Assembly: GCA_945879115.1 (NCBI GenBank)
Contig: CAMDUR010000003.1
Span: 36,003 to 100,002 of the forward strand
Direction of reading: 5' to 3'
Length of the DNA stretch: 64,000 nucleotides
Source of the DNA: Polynucleobacter meluiroseus
GTDB lineage: Bacteria; Pseudomonadota; Gammaproteobacteria; Burkholderiales; Burkholderiaceae
Part shown: positions 9,874 through 18,848 of the stretch, one piece after another
How the letters are laid out: each line of letters begins with the position of its first letter
How positions within the stretch are numbered: the stretch's first letter is position 1
Made by a program: the position numbers and the translations under genes
The notes under the pieces: generated by a model
The model's database searches: none
What the model was told of the DNA's origin: nothing
The model's input: the letters and a program-made list of their open reading frames with translations, nothing else

Positions 9874-10044
9874 TTAAGCTTTGTTATTTTTTTTGGATTT
9901 TTTCAAACGTCGAGCCTTTGCAGCTTTCTGAACTTCTCTTTACTCCATATATTTAGCAAAGCCGAAAAAAGCAACATAAAAACCTCCAACACACATCAAC
10001 TGGATATTAGCTTTTGAAAAAAATTCACTTGTGCTTGAGTCCAT
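9874..10044 (-). pseudogene. Possible longer reading frame of the third small membrane protein, with an in-frame stop
   Basis: If the TAA at 9940-9942 is read through, the frame of the 34-residue gene continues in phase for 21 more codons to a second TAA at 9874. It adds a strongly basic tail (REVQKAAKARRLKKSKKNNKA). That composition, a Lys/Arg tail directly after a membrane segment, mirrors the Lys/Gln tail of the neighbouring 45-residue protein. The simplest reading is a recent nonsense mutation in a ~56-residue protein. Read-through or chance are the alternatives. Confidence 0.4.
9940..10044 (-). CDS. Small membrane protein (34 aa), third of a row
   Basis: Found by reading the minus strand below the usual size cut-off. 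ATG at 10044, preceded by a GGAAG element 10-11 bases upstream. The product starts MDSSTSEFFSKANIQLM and continues into a hydrophobic helix (CVGGFYVAFFGFAKYME), a probable single-pass membrane segment. It is the third of three small minus-strand genes. The frame continues in phase beyond its TAA stop, see the separate entry. No family recognised. Confidence 0.45.
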   Translation of the reverse strand: MDSSTSEFFSKANIQLMCVGGFYVAFFGFAKYME

Positions 10045-10092
10045 TATTTATTGCTTCCAACGTTATTTAAATCGATATTCTTAAGCTAGTAT

Positions 10093-10230
10093 TTATTGTT
10101 TTTGCTCATCTTGTTTTTGCTTTTTTTTAAATTGATAGTACTCAAGACATCTTGCTAAAAAAACAAAAACCACGATAAATACTCCAACAATAGTTAATCT
10201 AATTTGCTCTTCCGTAAGAGGATCCATCAT
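10093..10230 (-). CDS. Small single-pass membrane protein (45 aa)
   Basis: Starts at the ATG-ATG pair at 10230 with an AAGGG element a few bases upstream. An acidic N-terminus (MMDPLTEEQIRL) is followed by a strongly hydrophobic helix (TIVGVFIVVFVFLA) and a cytoplasmic-type charged tail rich in K and Q (YYQFKKKQKQDEQKQ). By the positive-inside rule the tail should face the cytoplasm. It begins 17 bp after the stop of the 54-aa gene, which suggests an operon. The longer open frame to 10311 overlaps that gene and is less likely. Function unknown. Confidence 0.55.
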   Translation of the reverse strand: MMDPLTEEQIRLTIVGVFIVVFVFLARCLEYYQFKKKQKQDEQKQ

Positions 10231-10247
10231 TTGCCCTTGGGTTTTAG

Positions 10248-10412
10248 TTAAAAACTCGTTAATAAAATTATTAACATACTTATAGAAAGTATAAGTGATA
10301 TTGCATACCAATCACGAAAGCCTTTAAAAAAATAAGATAAGAATATTTCAGCCAACATCACAGAGCTCATGGCTCTAAAAACAAGTAAAAAATTTACCCA
10401 ATCAATCGTCAT
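10248..10412 (-). CDS. Small membrane protein (54 aa), first of a row
   Basis: ATG at 10412 with a good GGAG ribosome-binding site 6 bases upstream. Product MTIDWVNFLLVFRAMSSVMLAEIF then FKGFRDWYA and a very hydrophobic C-terminus (ISLILSISMLIILLTSF), so two short membrane segments are likely. It is the first of three consecutive tiny minus-strand genes between zapE and the PHP gene. I do not recognise a family. Support is the ribosome-binding site, a continuous frame with membrane-protein composition, and the neighbouring small frames. Confidence 0.5.
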   Translation of the reverse strand: MTIDWVNFLLVFRAMSSVMLAEIFLSYFFKGFRDWYAISLILSISMLIILLTSF

Positions 10413-10506
10413 CTCACTCTCCTAATAAAAAGATAGATTAATGACTGGGGAAATATTTGTATGTCAGCCTGTGGCTGAAAATTTGTGGGAAAGTTCTGAT
10501 TTTTAT

Positions 10507-11607
10507 TTAAGTTAAGCGAGCGTCAACGATGCGACGCGGTGCTTCAAGGTACTCTTTTGATTGCATCTCAACAATACGAGAAACTGTTCGATGAAATTCA
10601 TTGGCCATCGGCCCTTCGGTGTAAAGCATCTCAGGAGCGACTTCCGCAGAAATGATCAGCTTGACTTTGTGATCATAGAAAACATCAATTAACCATGTAA
10701 AGCGACGAGCTTCACTCGCAAACTTTGGTGGCATATGTGGAACATCTGATAATAAGACTGTGTGAAAGATATGTGAGATTTCTAAATAGTCATTCTGGGA
10801 TCTTGGGCCTGCGCACAGAGTATTAAAATCAAACCAAACTACACCACCAGCACGTCTGATCGACTTGATCTCTCGATCTTCAATATAAAGTGTTGAATCA
10901 TCTTGATCATGAGCTTCTTTAACTTTATTAAATATGTCATCCATGATGACATCTGTCTCATGCCCCAAAGGGGTGTAATAAGCTTGGACTTGCTCCATCG
11001 CTTTTTGCCGATAGTCGATGCCCGCATCAACATTCATGATATCTAATTTATCTTGCAACAATGCAATCGCAGGTAATAATCGATCACGATGTAAACCATC
11101 GGGGTATAAAAGATCAGGACGATAATTGGAGGTCATCAAGAACTGCACACGGTGTCTAAATAACGAGTCTAATAACTTGTATAAGATCATGGCATCAGCC
11201 ACGTCACTGATATGAAACTCGTCAAAACAAATCAGACGGTATTTTTTAGCGATTTTTTTACCAAGTTCTTCTAATGGGTCGGCTGTACCATGCATATCAT
11301 GCAACTCACGGTGCACTTCACGCATGAACTCATGAAAATGTAATCGGGTCTTTTTTTCAAGGGGGGATGCCTCATAAAAGCAATCCATTAAAAATGATTT
11401 GCCACGGCCAACACCACCCCACAAATAAATGCCGCGAGGAAGGTCTGGGAAAAGCACCATTTTGGATAATTTCCCATTACGTACTTCTTTATAAGATTGC
11501 CACTCATCTTGGCAAGTCTGTAAGCGAGCAATGGCAGCCTGTTGTGCAGGATCACTACCATAACCACGCTTAACCAACTGTTCTTTATAAAACTCTGTGA
11601 CTTTCAT
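10507..11607 (-). CDS. zapE: Cell-division-associated AFG1-family ATPase ZapE
   Basis: AFG1/ZapE P-loop ATPase, 366 residues, associated in E. coli with Z-ring constriction under stress. Walker A is GGVGRGKSFLMD (~64-75), Walker B ICFDEFHISDVADA, and the downstream sensor region LMTSNYRPDLLYPDGLHRDR is typical of the family, as is WFDFNTLCAGPRSQNDYLEI. The gene lies downstream of lpd on the same strand with about 80 bp between, in which a long inverted repeat (11629-11667) probably separates the transcripts. Confidence 0.93.
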   Translation of the reverse strand: MKVTEFYKEQLVKRGYGSDPAQQAAIARLQTCQDEWQSYKEVRNGKLSKMVLFPDLPRGIYLWGGVGRGKSFLMDCFYEASPLEKKTRLHFHEFMREVHRELHDMHGTADPLEELGKKIAKKYRLICFDEFHISDVADAMILYKLLDSLFRHRVQFLMTSNYRPDLLYPDGLHRDRLLPAIALLQDKLDIMNVDAGIDYRQKAMEQVQAYYTPLGHETDVIMDDIFNKVKEAHDQDDSTLYIEDREIKSIRRAGGVVWFDFNTLCAGPRSQNDYLEISHIFHTVLLSDVPHMPPKFASEARRFTWLIDVFYDHKVKLIISAEVAPEMLYTEGPMANEFHRTVSRIVEMQSKEYLEAPRRIVDARLT

Positions 11608-11628
11608 GAGCCCATTTAATTAAATGAT

Positions 11629-11667
11629 TTGGGGATCTCAAAACACTTACTGTTTGTTGATCCCCAA
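11629..11667 (-). terminator. Inverted repeat between lpd and zapE
   Basis: TTGGGGATC at 11629-11637 pairs with GATCCCCAA at 11659-11667, and inner bases (AAACAC / CTGTTT region) extend the stem partly. A T-run follows on the plus strand; on the minus strand, where both flanking genes lie, the tail is only ATCATTT. It may be a weak or bidirectional terminator of the sucA-sucB-lpd transcript. Confidence 0.6.
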
Positions 11668-11687
11668 TTTTTGACTTAAAAACAAAC

Positions 11688-13124
11688 TTACATATTCAAT
11701 GCACGTTTATCTGTAGCCAAAGCAGCCTCTCTCATCACTTCAGATAAGCTTGGATGCGGATGGCAAACGCGGCCGATATCTTCAGCTGCGGCTTTGAATT
11801 CCATAGCAACTGCAGCTTCAGCAATCAAATCAGAGGCAGCAGCACCAACAATGTGTACACCTAGAATCTCATCAGTCTGAGCATCAGCCAATACCTTTAC
11901 GAAACCATCTGCTTGACCCATGCCCAATGCACGACCATTAGCCCCAAATGGGAACTGACCTGGTTTGTAGGCACGACCCTCGGCTTTAAGCTGTTGTTCT
12001 GTTTTACCAACCCAAGCAATCTCTGGAGATGTATAAATGACCCAAGGAATACAGTTGTAATCAATGTGAGGCTTCTGACCTGCAATCACCTCAGCAACCA
12101 ATACACCCTCGTCTTCTGCTTTATGAGCTAGCATTGGGCCACGAACCACATCACCCACTGCATAAACGCCAGGTGCAGCTGTTTCACAAGTGTGATCATC
12201 AACCGGAATGAAGCCACGCTCATCAGTTTTCAAACCAATTGCCTCAAGGTTCAAACGATCTGTATTAGGCACACGACCAACAGACACAATCAAACGATCA
12301 CAATCTAAAGTTTTGGCTGCGCCAGTGCTGTCAGTGTAAGCAACTGAAACACCCTTCTTAGAAGTCTTGACATCACCAATCTTGACACCAAGGTTAATAT
12401 TTAATCCTTGCTTGATAAATAACTTATACGCTTCTTTAGCAGTGCCTTCATCAACTAAACCGAGGAAAGTCGGCAGTGCTTCGAGTACAGTCACCTCAGA
12501 ACCAAGACGACGCCATACGGAACCCAACTCTAGTCCAATCACGCCCGCACCAATGACACCTAATTTTTTGGGCGTTGCACCAAACTTCAATGCACCTTCG
12601 TTGTCACAAATTAATTCGTTATCTACAGGCATGCTCGGCAAATGACGTGCTTTAGAACCTGTAGCGATGATGACATTCTTAGCTGTAACAGTACCCGCAT
12701 CTTTGCCATCAATCTTAACTTGATAACCATCAGCGCCTTTACCGGCAAATGATGCATGGCCTTTTAATAATGTAATTTTGTTTTTGCGAAACAAGAAACC
12801 AATACCGCCAGTCATCTTCGTCACGATGTCATCTTTACGAGCAATCATTTTTTTCACATCAATGGTTGCGTCCTTCACAGTAATGCCGTGATCTGATACG
12901 TGATGTGAAATATTTTCAAACTCTTCAGAGGTCGCTAATAAAGCTTTTGATGGGATACAACCCACGTTCAAACAAGTGCCGCCTAAACGTGGCTCACCTT
13001 TAGGATCATCATAGGCGGCGCTCTCAGCACAGGCCACTTTAAAACCTAATTGAGCAGCACGAATCGCAGCAATATAGCCGCCAGGACCACCACCAATAAC
13101 TACTACGTCAAAATTTTGACTCAT
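11688..13124 (-). CDS. lpd: Dihydrolipoamide dehydrogenase (E3)
   Basis: FAD-dependent E3 component that reoxidises the lipoyl groups of 2-oxoacid dehydrogenase complexes with NAD. 478 residues. The FAD-binding [13 protein letters not shown] lies at the N-terminus. The redox-active disulfide motif is [16 protein letters not shown]. The NAD-binding [13 protein letters not shown], the second FAD motif [18 protein letters not shown] and the catalytic His/Glu dyad HPHPSLSE are all present. It is the last gene of the sucA-sucB-lpd operon (28 bp after sucB), so its main role here is with 2-oxoglutarate dehydrogenase. Confidence 0.97.
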   Translation of the reverse strand: MSQNFDVVVIGGGPGGYIAAIRAAQLGFKVACAESAAYDDPKGEPRLGGTCLNVGCIPSKALLATSEEFENISHHVSDHGITVKDATIDVKKMIARKDDIVTKMTGGIGFLFRKNKITLLKGHASFAGKGADGYQVKIDGKDAGTVTAKNVIIATGSKARHLPSMPVDNELICDNEGALKFGATPKKLGVIGAGVIGLELGSVWRRLGSEVTVLEALPTFLGLVDEGTAKEAYKLFIKQGLNINLGVKIGDVKTSKKGVSVAYTDSTGAAKTLDCDRLIVSVGRVPNTDRLNLEAIGLKTDERGFIPVDDHTCETAAPGVYAVGDVVRGPMLAHKAEDEGVLVAEVIAGQKPHIDYNCIPWVIYTSPEIAWVGKTEQQLKAEGRAYKPGQFPFGANGRALGMGQADGFVKVLADAQTDEILGVHIVGAAASDLIAEAAVAMEFKAAAEDIGRVCHPHPSLSEVMREAALATDKRALNM

Positions 13125-13152
13125 GTTTTTTCCTTTAGCTCTATCTTAGGGC

Positions 13153-14349
13153 TTAGATATCTAATAAAAGACGGGCTGGATCTTCCAGCGCTTCTTTCAT
13201 AGCAACCAAACCTAACACTGCTTCACGACCATCAATGATGCGGTGATCGTAAGACAAAGCTAAATAATTGATTGGACGCACTACGACTTGACCGTTTTCA
13301 ACAACAGCACGATCTTTCGTGGCATGGATGCCCAAAATAGCAGACTGTGGTGGGTTAATAATTGGTGTCGACAACATAGAGCCGAAAATGCCACCGTTAG
13401 AGATTGAGAAAGTGCCACCTGACAGATCATCCAAGGTCAACTTACCATCACGCGCCTTATTACCGAATTCTGCAATCTTCTTCTCAATATCAGCCAAGCT
13501 CATTTGATCAACATCACGAAGGATCGGCACGACTAAACCACGTGGTGATCCAACAGCAATACCAATATCAAAGTAACCGTGATAAACAATATCGTTACCA
13601 TCAACTGATGCATTCAAGACTGGGTATTTCTTTAAAGCATGAACGGCTGCTTTAACAAAGAAAGACATGAAACCTAACTTAACGCCATGCTCTTTTTCAA
13701 ACTGATCTTTATATCTACTACGCATACCCATGACTGGGGCCATATTGACTTCATTGAATGTTGTCAAAATAGCGTTAGTTTGTTGAGACTGTAATAAACG
13801 CTCGGCAATACGTGCACGCAAACGACTCATTGGTACACGCTCTTCTGGACGTCCACCTGAGTTAATTTGAGGAGTTGCTGGTGCTGCTGCTTTAGCAACT
13901 GGCGCTGTGCCTGACAAGGTTGCCAATACATCACCTTTTGTAACACGACCATCTTTACCTGAACCACCCACTTGAGCGCTAGATAAATTATTTTCAGCCA
14001 TTAACTTAGCGGCTGAAGGCATCGCCTTACCACTTGTTGCAGCTGGCGCTGCTGCTGCTTTAGCTGCTACTGGTGCTGCTGGAGCCGCTGCCGAAGCTGA
14101 TGCTTTAGCTGAGCTATCAATCTTAGCAATCACTTGATCAGAAACAACCATGCCGCCATCGGCAACTAAAATTTCAGCTAAAACACCCGCCGAAGGTGCC
14201 GGAACCTCAAGGACAACCTTGTCTGTTTCAATTTCGATCAAGATCTCATCTTGGGCAACTGCTTCGCCCGCTTTTTTCTTCCAAGTCAACATCGTTGCCT
14301 CAGCAACTGATTCAGATAGTTGTGGAACTTTAACGTCTACGATAGCCAT
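13153..14349 (-). CDS. sucB: 2-oxoglutarate dehydrogenase E2, dihydrolipoamide succinyltransferase
   Basis: Core of the 2-oxoglutarate dehydrogenase complex; transfers succinyl groups from lipoyl-lysine to CoA. 398 residues: one lipoyl domain ([14 protein letters not shown], Lys of ETDKV being the lipoylation site), an Ala-rich linker with a peripheral-subunit-binding domain ([12 protein letters not shown]...[12 protein letters not shown]), and a catalytic domain ending in the conserved [12 protein letters not shown] segment with the active-site His and Asp. It lies 66 bp after sucA and 28 bp before lpd. Confidence 0.97.
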   Translation of the reverse strand: MAIVDVKVPQLSESVAEATMLTWKKKAGEAVAQDEILIEIETDKVVLEVPAPSAGVLAEILVADGGMVVSDQVIAKIDSSAKASASAAAPAAPVAAKAAAAPAATSGKAMPSAAKLMAENNLSSAQVGGSGKDGRVTKGDVLATLSGTAPVAKAAAPATPQINSGGRPEERVPMSRLRARIAERLLQSQQTNAILTTFNEVNMAPVMGMRSRYKDQFEKEHGVKLGFMSFFVKAAVHALKKYPVLNASVDGNDIVYHGYFDIGIAVGSPRGLVVPILRDVDQMSLADIEKKIAEFGNKARDGKLTLDDLSGGTFSISNGGIFGSMLSTPIINPPQSAILGIHATKDRAVVENGQVVVRPINYLALSYDHRIIDGREAVLGLVAMKEALEDPARLLLDI

Positions 14350-14415
14350 ATTCTTTCCTTTTATTTCTTTTAAGTATTGGTTAGTTTTATCTATTATTTA
14401 TTTGATGTTGGACTG

Positions 14416-17280
14416 TTATTTAGCCAGCACAAAACCTTTGAGCTTAGTAAATGCGCCATCCACCAATGCTTTTTGTTGCTCTTGATGTAAGTGCGCATAA
14501 CCACAGGCCGGTGATGCTGAAGCTGGGCGACCTGAGTAACCTAATTTCTGACCATCAGTCATGTTCTCGTGAATATTGTGTTGAATGAAGAACCAAGCAC
14601 CCTGATTTTGTGGCTCATCTTGACACCAAACAATTTCAGTGGCATTCGGATATTTATTCATTTCAGCTGCGAAAGCTTTGTGCGGGAAAGGATATAACTG
14701 CTCCACACGAATCAAAGCAACATCATCTTGTTTTTTTGCTTCACGTGCTTTAACCAAGTCGTAGTAAACCTTGCCTGAACATGCCACGACACGTGTCACT
14801 TTTTTAGCTTCAATTTTGCTATCAAGCTCGCCAATCACTGTTTTGAATTCACCTTTTGTGAAATCAGAAACCGGTGATGTCGCATCCTTATTTCTCAACA
14901 ATGACTTCGGTGTCATGATGATCAAAGGCTTACGGAATTGACGAATCATTTGACGACGCAATAAATGGAAGATCTGAGATGCGGTTGTCGGTTGAACAAC
15001 TTGCATATTCATATCAGCACATAACTGCATAAAGCGTTCAGGACGAGCAGATGAGTGCTCAGGGCCTTGGCCTTCGTAACCATGAGGCAACATCAGCACC
15101 AGGCCATTGACGCGGCCCCACTTCACCTCGCCTGAAGCAATAAACTGATCAATAACAACTTGAGCACCGTTAACAAAGTCTCCGAACTGGGCTTCCCAAA
15201 TTGTTAACGTATTAGGTTCAGCTGAAGCGTAACCATACTCAAAACCCAATACAGCCTCTTCTGACAAGATGGAGTCAATCACCGTGAACTGTGCTTGATT
15301 ATCAGTCACATTCTGTAAGGGAATGTAAGTGCCGATATCCCACTTTTCACGATTTTGATCATGAATCACAGCATGGCGGTGTGTGAAAGTACCACGGCCT
15401 GAATCTTCACCTGATAAACGAATAGGGTAACCACTCGCGACCAATGAAGCAAAAGCCATGTGCTCGCCCATACCCCAGTCCACGTTCACTTCGCCACGCC
15501 CCATTGCTGCGCGGTTATTTAAAACGTTATCAACTAAGTTATGTGGTTTGAATCCTTCAGGCACTTTAGTAATACGCTCTGCAATACGCTTCCACTCAGC
15601 AAGAGGAATAGCTGTATCAGCAGAATCTGTCCATTTTTTATTTAAGAATGGTGACCAATCAACCGCATACTTGCCCTTGAAGTTGGAAATCACTGGATCA
15701 ACTGTGTGCTTACCCTCATCCATTGCTGTGCGATAAGCTTTTGACATCTCATCACCACCACCGGCTTGCAATACGCCTTGAGCTTCTAGCTTATCGGCGT
15801 ATAACTTGCGAGTACCTGGATGTTGGGCAATCTTTTTGTACATTAAAGGTTGCGTCAACGCAGGTGTATCTTGCTCGTTATGACCTAATTTACGGAAGCA
15901 GATAATATCGATCGCTACATCTTTTTTGAAGGTATTGCGATATTCAACGGCTAACTGGGTAGCAAAAACAACCGCTTCCGGATCATCACCATTGACGTGC
16001 AGAACAGGCGCTTCAATTGTTTTTAAGATATCTGTACAGTAAAGAGTTGAGCGGTAGTCACGTGGATCTGATGTCGTAAAGCCAATTTGGTTATTGATCA
16101 CAATGTGGATCGTGCCACCTGTGTAATAACCACGAACTTCAGCCATCGCTAGAGTTTCTTGAACAACACCTTGACCAGCAATAGCAGCATCACCGTGAAC
16201 TAAGATGGGCATCACTTGGTTACCAACCACATCACCTCGACGATCCATACGTGCACGAACTGACCCCTCAACCACTGGGTTAACGATTTCTAAATGCGAT
16301 GGATTAAAGGCCAAGGACAAATGAACTGGACCGCCCGGCGTTGTGATGTCGCTTGAAAAACCCTGGTGATACTTCACATCACCAGCAGGCAATTCTTCTG
16401 GAGCTGTGTGATCAAATTCAGCAAATAGATCTTTAGGCATCTTACCTAAAATATTCACTAAAACGTTGAGGCGACCTCGGTGAGCCATACCAATCACAAT
16501 TTCTTGCACACCAGCAGTACCCGCCACACGAATAATCTCATCCATTGATGCGATGAAGCTTTCACCACCCTCTAGTGAAAAACGTTTTTGGCCAACATAC
16601 TTGGTATGCAGATAACGCTCTAAGCCCTCGGCTGCTGTTAAGCGCTCTAGTACTTGTTTTTTCTTTTCAGCAGTAAATGCTGGAGTAGATCTAGCAGCTT
16701 CAAGTTTCTCTTGCCACCAACGCTTGATCTTTTGGTCAGCGATATACATAAACTCAGCGCCAATCGTACCTGAGTAGGTTTGACGCAAGTTCTGCAACAA
16801 CTCACGCAAAGGCATACTGTCTTTGCCGAAGAATGTGTTGCTTGTATTGAATATGATGTCCATATCAGCATTGCCCAAGCCATAGAAGGCTGGGTCAAGT
16901 TCAGGAATATCTGGGCGCTCTGTGCGCTTGAGTGGGTCTAAGTCAGCCCAACGATTACCAACGTTTCGGTGAGCAGCAATTAACTGCTGAACAGCGACTC
17001 GCTTACGACCTAATTCGGAATCAGCTGAATCATTAACGACTCTAATGGGGCCTTTTTTAGCACGCTCAGCAAATGCGTTAACTACTGGGGCATGAGGCAC
17101 ATCATGTTTGGTGGATCCATCAACAGCAGGAACGAGCTGAACATTATCAAAATATTCACGCCAATAATCTGAAACAGAACTTGGATTCTTTAAATAAGCT
17201 TCGTAGAGATCTTCTACGTAAGGGGCGTTTCCGCCAAAGAGGTAAGAGCTACCCCTGTAGGACTGCATCATATTGCTCAC
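14416..17280 (-). CDS. sucA: 2-oxoglutarate dehydrogenase E1 component
   Basis: Thiamine-diphosphate-dependent decarboxylase of the TCA cycle, 954 residues. The N-terminal E2-binding helix region carries the family's Tyr/Leu pattern (SSYLFGGNAPYVEDLYEAYL). The ThDP motif is GDAAIAGQGVVQETL ... HIVINNQIGFTTS. RLSGEDSGRGTFTHRHAVIHDQ and LPHGYEGQGPEHSSARPERF are characteristic of SucA. The translation start at 17280 has an AAGGTGA ribosome-binding site. The leader contains two inverted repeats (17286-17300, 17368-17389). First gene of sucA-sucB-lpd. Confidence 0.98.
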   Translation of the reverse strand: MSNMMQSYRGSSYLFGGNAPYVEDLYEAYLKNPSSVSDYWREYFDNVQLVPAVDGSTKHDVPHAPVVNAFAERAKKGPIRVVNDSADSELGRKRVAVQQLIAAHRNVGNRWADLDPLKRTERPDIPELDPAFYGLGNADMDIIFNTSNTFFGKDSMPLRELLQNLRQTYSGTIGAEFMYIADQKIKRWWQEKLEAARSTPAFTAEKKKQVLERLTAAEGLERYLHTKYVGQKRFSLEGGESFIASMDEIIRVAGTAGVQEIVIGMAHRGRLNVLVNILGKMPKDLFAEFDHTAPEELPAGDVKYHQGFSSDITTPGGPVHLSLAFNPSHLEIVNPVVEGSVRARMDRRGDVVGNQVMPILVHGDAAIAGQGVVQETLAMAEVRGYYTGGTIHIVINNQIGFTTSDPRDYRSTLYCTDILKTIEAPVLHVNGDDPEAVVFATQLAVEYRNTFKKDVAIDIICFRKLGHNEQDTPALTQPLMYKKIAQHPGTRKLYADKLEAQGVLQAGGGDEMSKAYRTAMDEGKHTVDPVISNFKGKYAVDWSPFLNKKWTDSADTAIPLAEWKRIAERITKVPEGFKPHNLVDNVLNNRAAMGRGEVNVDWGMGEHMAFASLVASGYPIRLSGEDSGRGTFTHRHAVIHDQNREKWDIGTYIPLQNVTDNQAQFTVIDSILSEEAVLGFEYGYASAEPNTLTIWEAQFGDFVNGAQVVIDQFIASGEVKWGRVNGLVLMLPHGYEGQGPEHSSARPERFMQLCADMNMQVVQPTTASQIFHLLRRQMIRQFRKPLIIMTPKSLLRNKDATSPVSDFTKGEFKTVIGELDSKIEAKKVTRVVACSGKVYYDLVKAREAKKQDDVALIRVEQLYPFPHKAFAAEMNKYPNATEIVWCQDEPQNQGAWFFIQHNIHENMTDGQKLGYSGRPASASPACGYAHLHQEQQKALVDGAFTKLKGFVLAK

Positions 17281-17285
17281 CTTTC

Positions 17286-17300
17286 ATCGGGTATCCCGAT
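17286..17300 (-). promoter_or_regulatory. Hairpin directly upstream of the sucA ribosome-binding site
   Basis: A perfect 6-bp inverted repeat, ATCGGG / CCCGAT with a 3-base loop, ends a few bases before the sucA Shine-Dalgarno (AAGGTGA). In the transcript it would stand next to the ribosome-binding site and could affect initiation or mRNA stability. Role is inferred. Confidence 0.4.
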
Positions 17301-17613
17301 TTTGTAGTGGGTTAAACCTTCCGCGACACGGCTTGACCGATTGGCGGATTGCGGACGAGTTGTAAATACTACGAAGAAATCTCCGTAGTCATAAGCTTAA
17401 CACGCCTAAACCCTAATTTGTCTTACATTTTGGCTAAAAAATAATACAAACCATAGATTTAAGACTAGAAGTTAAGTTTTTTCGTAGCTGAGCTGGAGAG
17501 TGGTTTACCCCCTTTTGTAGGAAATTTCCTACAAGAAAATCTGAAATGTCTGATATTCAAGAGACAAAATCCTATTTACGATTTCATTTCCTTAGATAAC
17601 TTAACAGGAAATA
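17301..17613. other. Divergent control region between sucA and the HTH/receiver regulator
   Basis: About 310 bp without a gene. On the sucA side it holds an inverted repeat ACTACG / CGTAGT (17368-17389) and the start-proximal hairpin. On the regulator side it holds the 20-bp palindrome at 17515-17534. The middle is AT-rich. No promoter hexamer pair is good enough to report. Confidence 0.6.
17515..17534. promoter_or_regulatory. Perfect 20-bp palindrome, candidate operator
   Basis: TTGTAGGAAATTTCCTACAA is a perfect inverted repeat with no central spacer, about 80 bp upstream of the HTH/receiver gene. It has the shape of a dimeric transcription-factor operator, and an AT-rich centre with AGGAAA arms. 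Autoregulation by the adjacent excisionase-type regulator is the simplest hypothesis. It has no T-run, so it is not a terminator. Confidence 0.55.
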
Positions 17614-18303
17614 ATGATGAAAATCAAAAATGTAGAAAATCCTAAGGATTTCTTGAGTACACGCCAAAGCGCGCGTCATCTTCAAGTATCACTGGGTACC
17701 GTCCAAAAGATGGTTGAAACTGGCGAATTATTAGCTTGGAAAACCCAAGGTGGTCATCGCCGGATCCTCATGTCCTCACTTGAGCAACTCCTTAAAAGGA
17801 GACGTTTAGGTATTCGTGAGCGTTGCGGCACGCAGTTTTTACTGCTTGCGGTATTTAGGCGGCAGGAAAGCTTTGAGGATTTTAAGAACATCACCACTCC
17901 TTGGAAATCAGAAGCTGACCTTCATCTCTGCGCTGATACTCTTGATGCATTGATGCAATCAGTATCTTTAGCTCCAGATGTAATTTTTCTAGACTCCGCT
18001 ATTTCACCTGTGGAACAGGTTCATCTACTCCATTACTTGAGTAAAAATACTCACACCAAACATATTCCAGTTTTGGTTGAGTCTAATTTCTTGAAATTAC
18101 ATCCTCAGGTACTTAAAGTATCTACGGATGGTTCAGCAGATAATAAGACTCGAGTTATGAGAAAACCATCTCATAACCCAATGATTAGGTCTTATCAGAA
18201 AGAGGCTTTGTTATTGGAGAATGGAGAGGTTAATACTAGATTCTCAGAGAAATTAGAGAGTCTGATTTTAGATTGTATGGCCAAGAAATGCGAAAGGACC
18301 TGA
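17614..18303 (+). CDS. Excisionase/MerR-type HTH protein with degenerate receiver domain
   Basis: 229 residues. The N-terminus (~15-60) is an excisionase-type winged HTH: LSTRQSARHLQVSLGTVQKMVETGELLAWKTQGGHRRI, the GGHRR wing being typical. The rest looks like a CheY-type receiver: Asp127 in VIFLDSAISP at the phosphorylation position and a possible distal Lys in RKPS, but the acidic pair at the end of strand 1 is missing (LLLAVFRRQ), so phosphorylation is doubtful. An AGGAAA ribosome-binding site precedes the ATG. It is divergent from sucA, with a perfect palindrome between. Direct DNA-binding regulator; targets unknown. Confidence 0.75.
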   Translation: MMKIKNVENPKDFLSTRQSARHLQVSLGTVQKMVETGELLAWKTQGGHRRILMSSLEQLLKRRRLGIRERCGTQFLLLAVFRRQESFEDFKNITTPWKSEADLHLCADTLDALMQSVSLAPDVIFLDSAISPVEQVHLLHYLSKNTHTKHIPVLVESNFLKLHPQVLKVSTDGSADNKTRVMRKPSHNPMIRSYQKEALLLENGEVNTRFSEKLESLILDCMAKKCERT

Positions 18304-18346
18304 TCAACAGGCCCTCACATCAAACTAGTTAGTCAATTAACTATTC

Positions 18347-18631
18347 TTAAATAGTAAATCGACTACGGTCTTGACCTTCTATCCATTTAGGAGCTTTACC
18401 GCGTCCAGTCCAAGTTTCACCAGTGGCTGGATTGCGGTATTTTGCAGCTACCTTACCACCAGGAGATCCGGCCATCCCTTTACGAGCAAAAATGTCAGCT
18501 GCAGTTAATTTATATTGCTCAATAATTGCCTTCGCCTTTGCAACGCCTTCAGCTTTTTCACGAGCTTTTACTTCTATAATTTGCTTTTCTAAAGCTTCTT
18601 TTTGAGCCATCAGCTCTTGATATGTAGCCAT
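18347..18631 (-). CDS. H-NS family nucleoid protein
   Basis: 94-residue H-NS/MvaT-type small histone-like protein. The N-terminal half is a coiled-coil oligomerisation helix (YQELMAQKEALEKQIIEVKAREKAEG), the C-terminal half the DNA-binding domain with the conserved core YRNPATGETWTGRGKAPKW, corresponding to the AT-hook-like TWTGRGRxPxW motif of H-NS. GGAG ribosome-binding site. The 217 bp upstream of its start (18632-18848) are very AT-rich and contain no gene, consistent with a self-bound H-NS promoter, though that is inference. Confidence 0.9.
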   Translation of the reverse strand: MATYQELMAQKEALEKQIIEVKAREKAEGVAKAKAIIEQYKLTAADIFARKGMAGSPGGKVAAKYRNPATGETWTGRGKAPKWIEGQDRSRFTI

Positions 18632-18848
18632 TTATTCTCCATTTTATTACTGTGATTATCTATTATGCTTCTATTAATTAAGATCATTAAATATCTACGA
18701 TTTTAATTATATACACATAATATAGATTAACTAATAATTAAGTGAATAAATTTTATTAAATCTTATATTGCCTATAGCATTTTTTATATTTAGTTAAGTT
18801 GAATAAATACGACTTTAAAATTAATTATTATTTATATAAATAATGAGA

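Noticed and set aside
9645..9956. 103-codon plus-strand frame over the start of the PHP gene
   Set aside because: It overlaps conserved PHP codons and the small minus-strand frames, has no ribosome-binding site and no recognisable domain.
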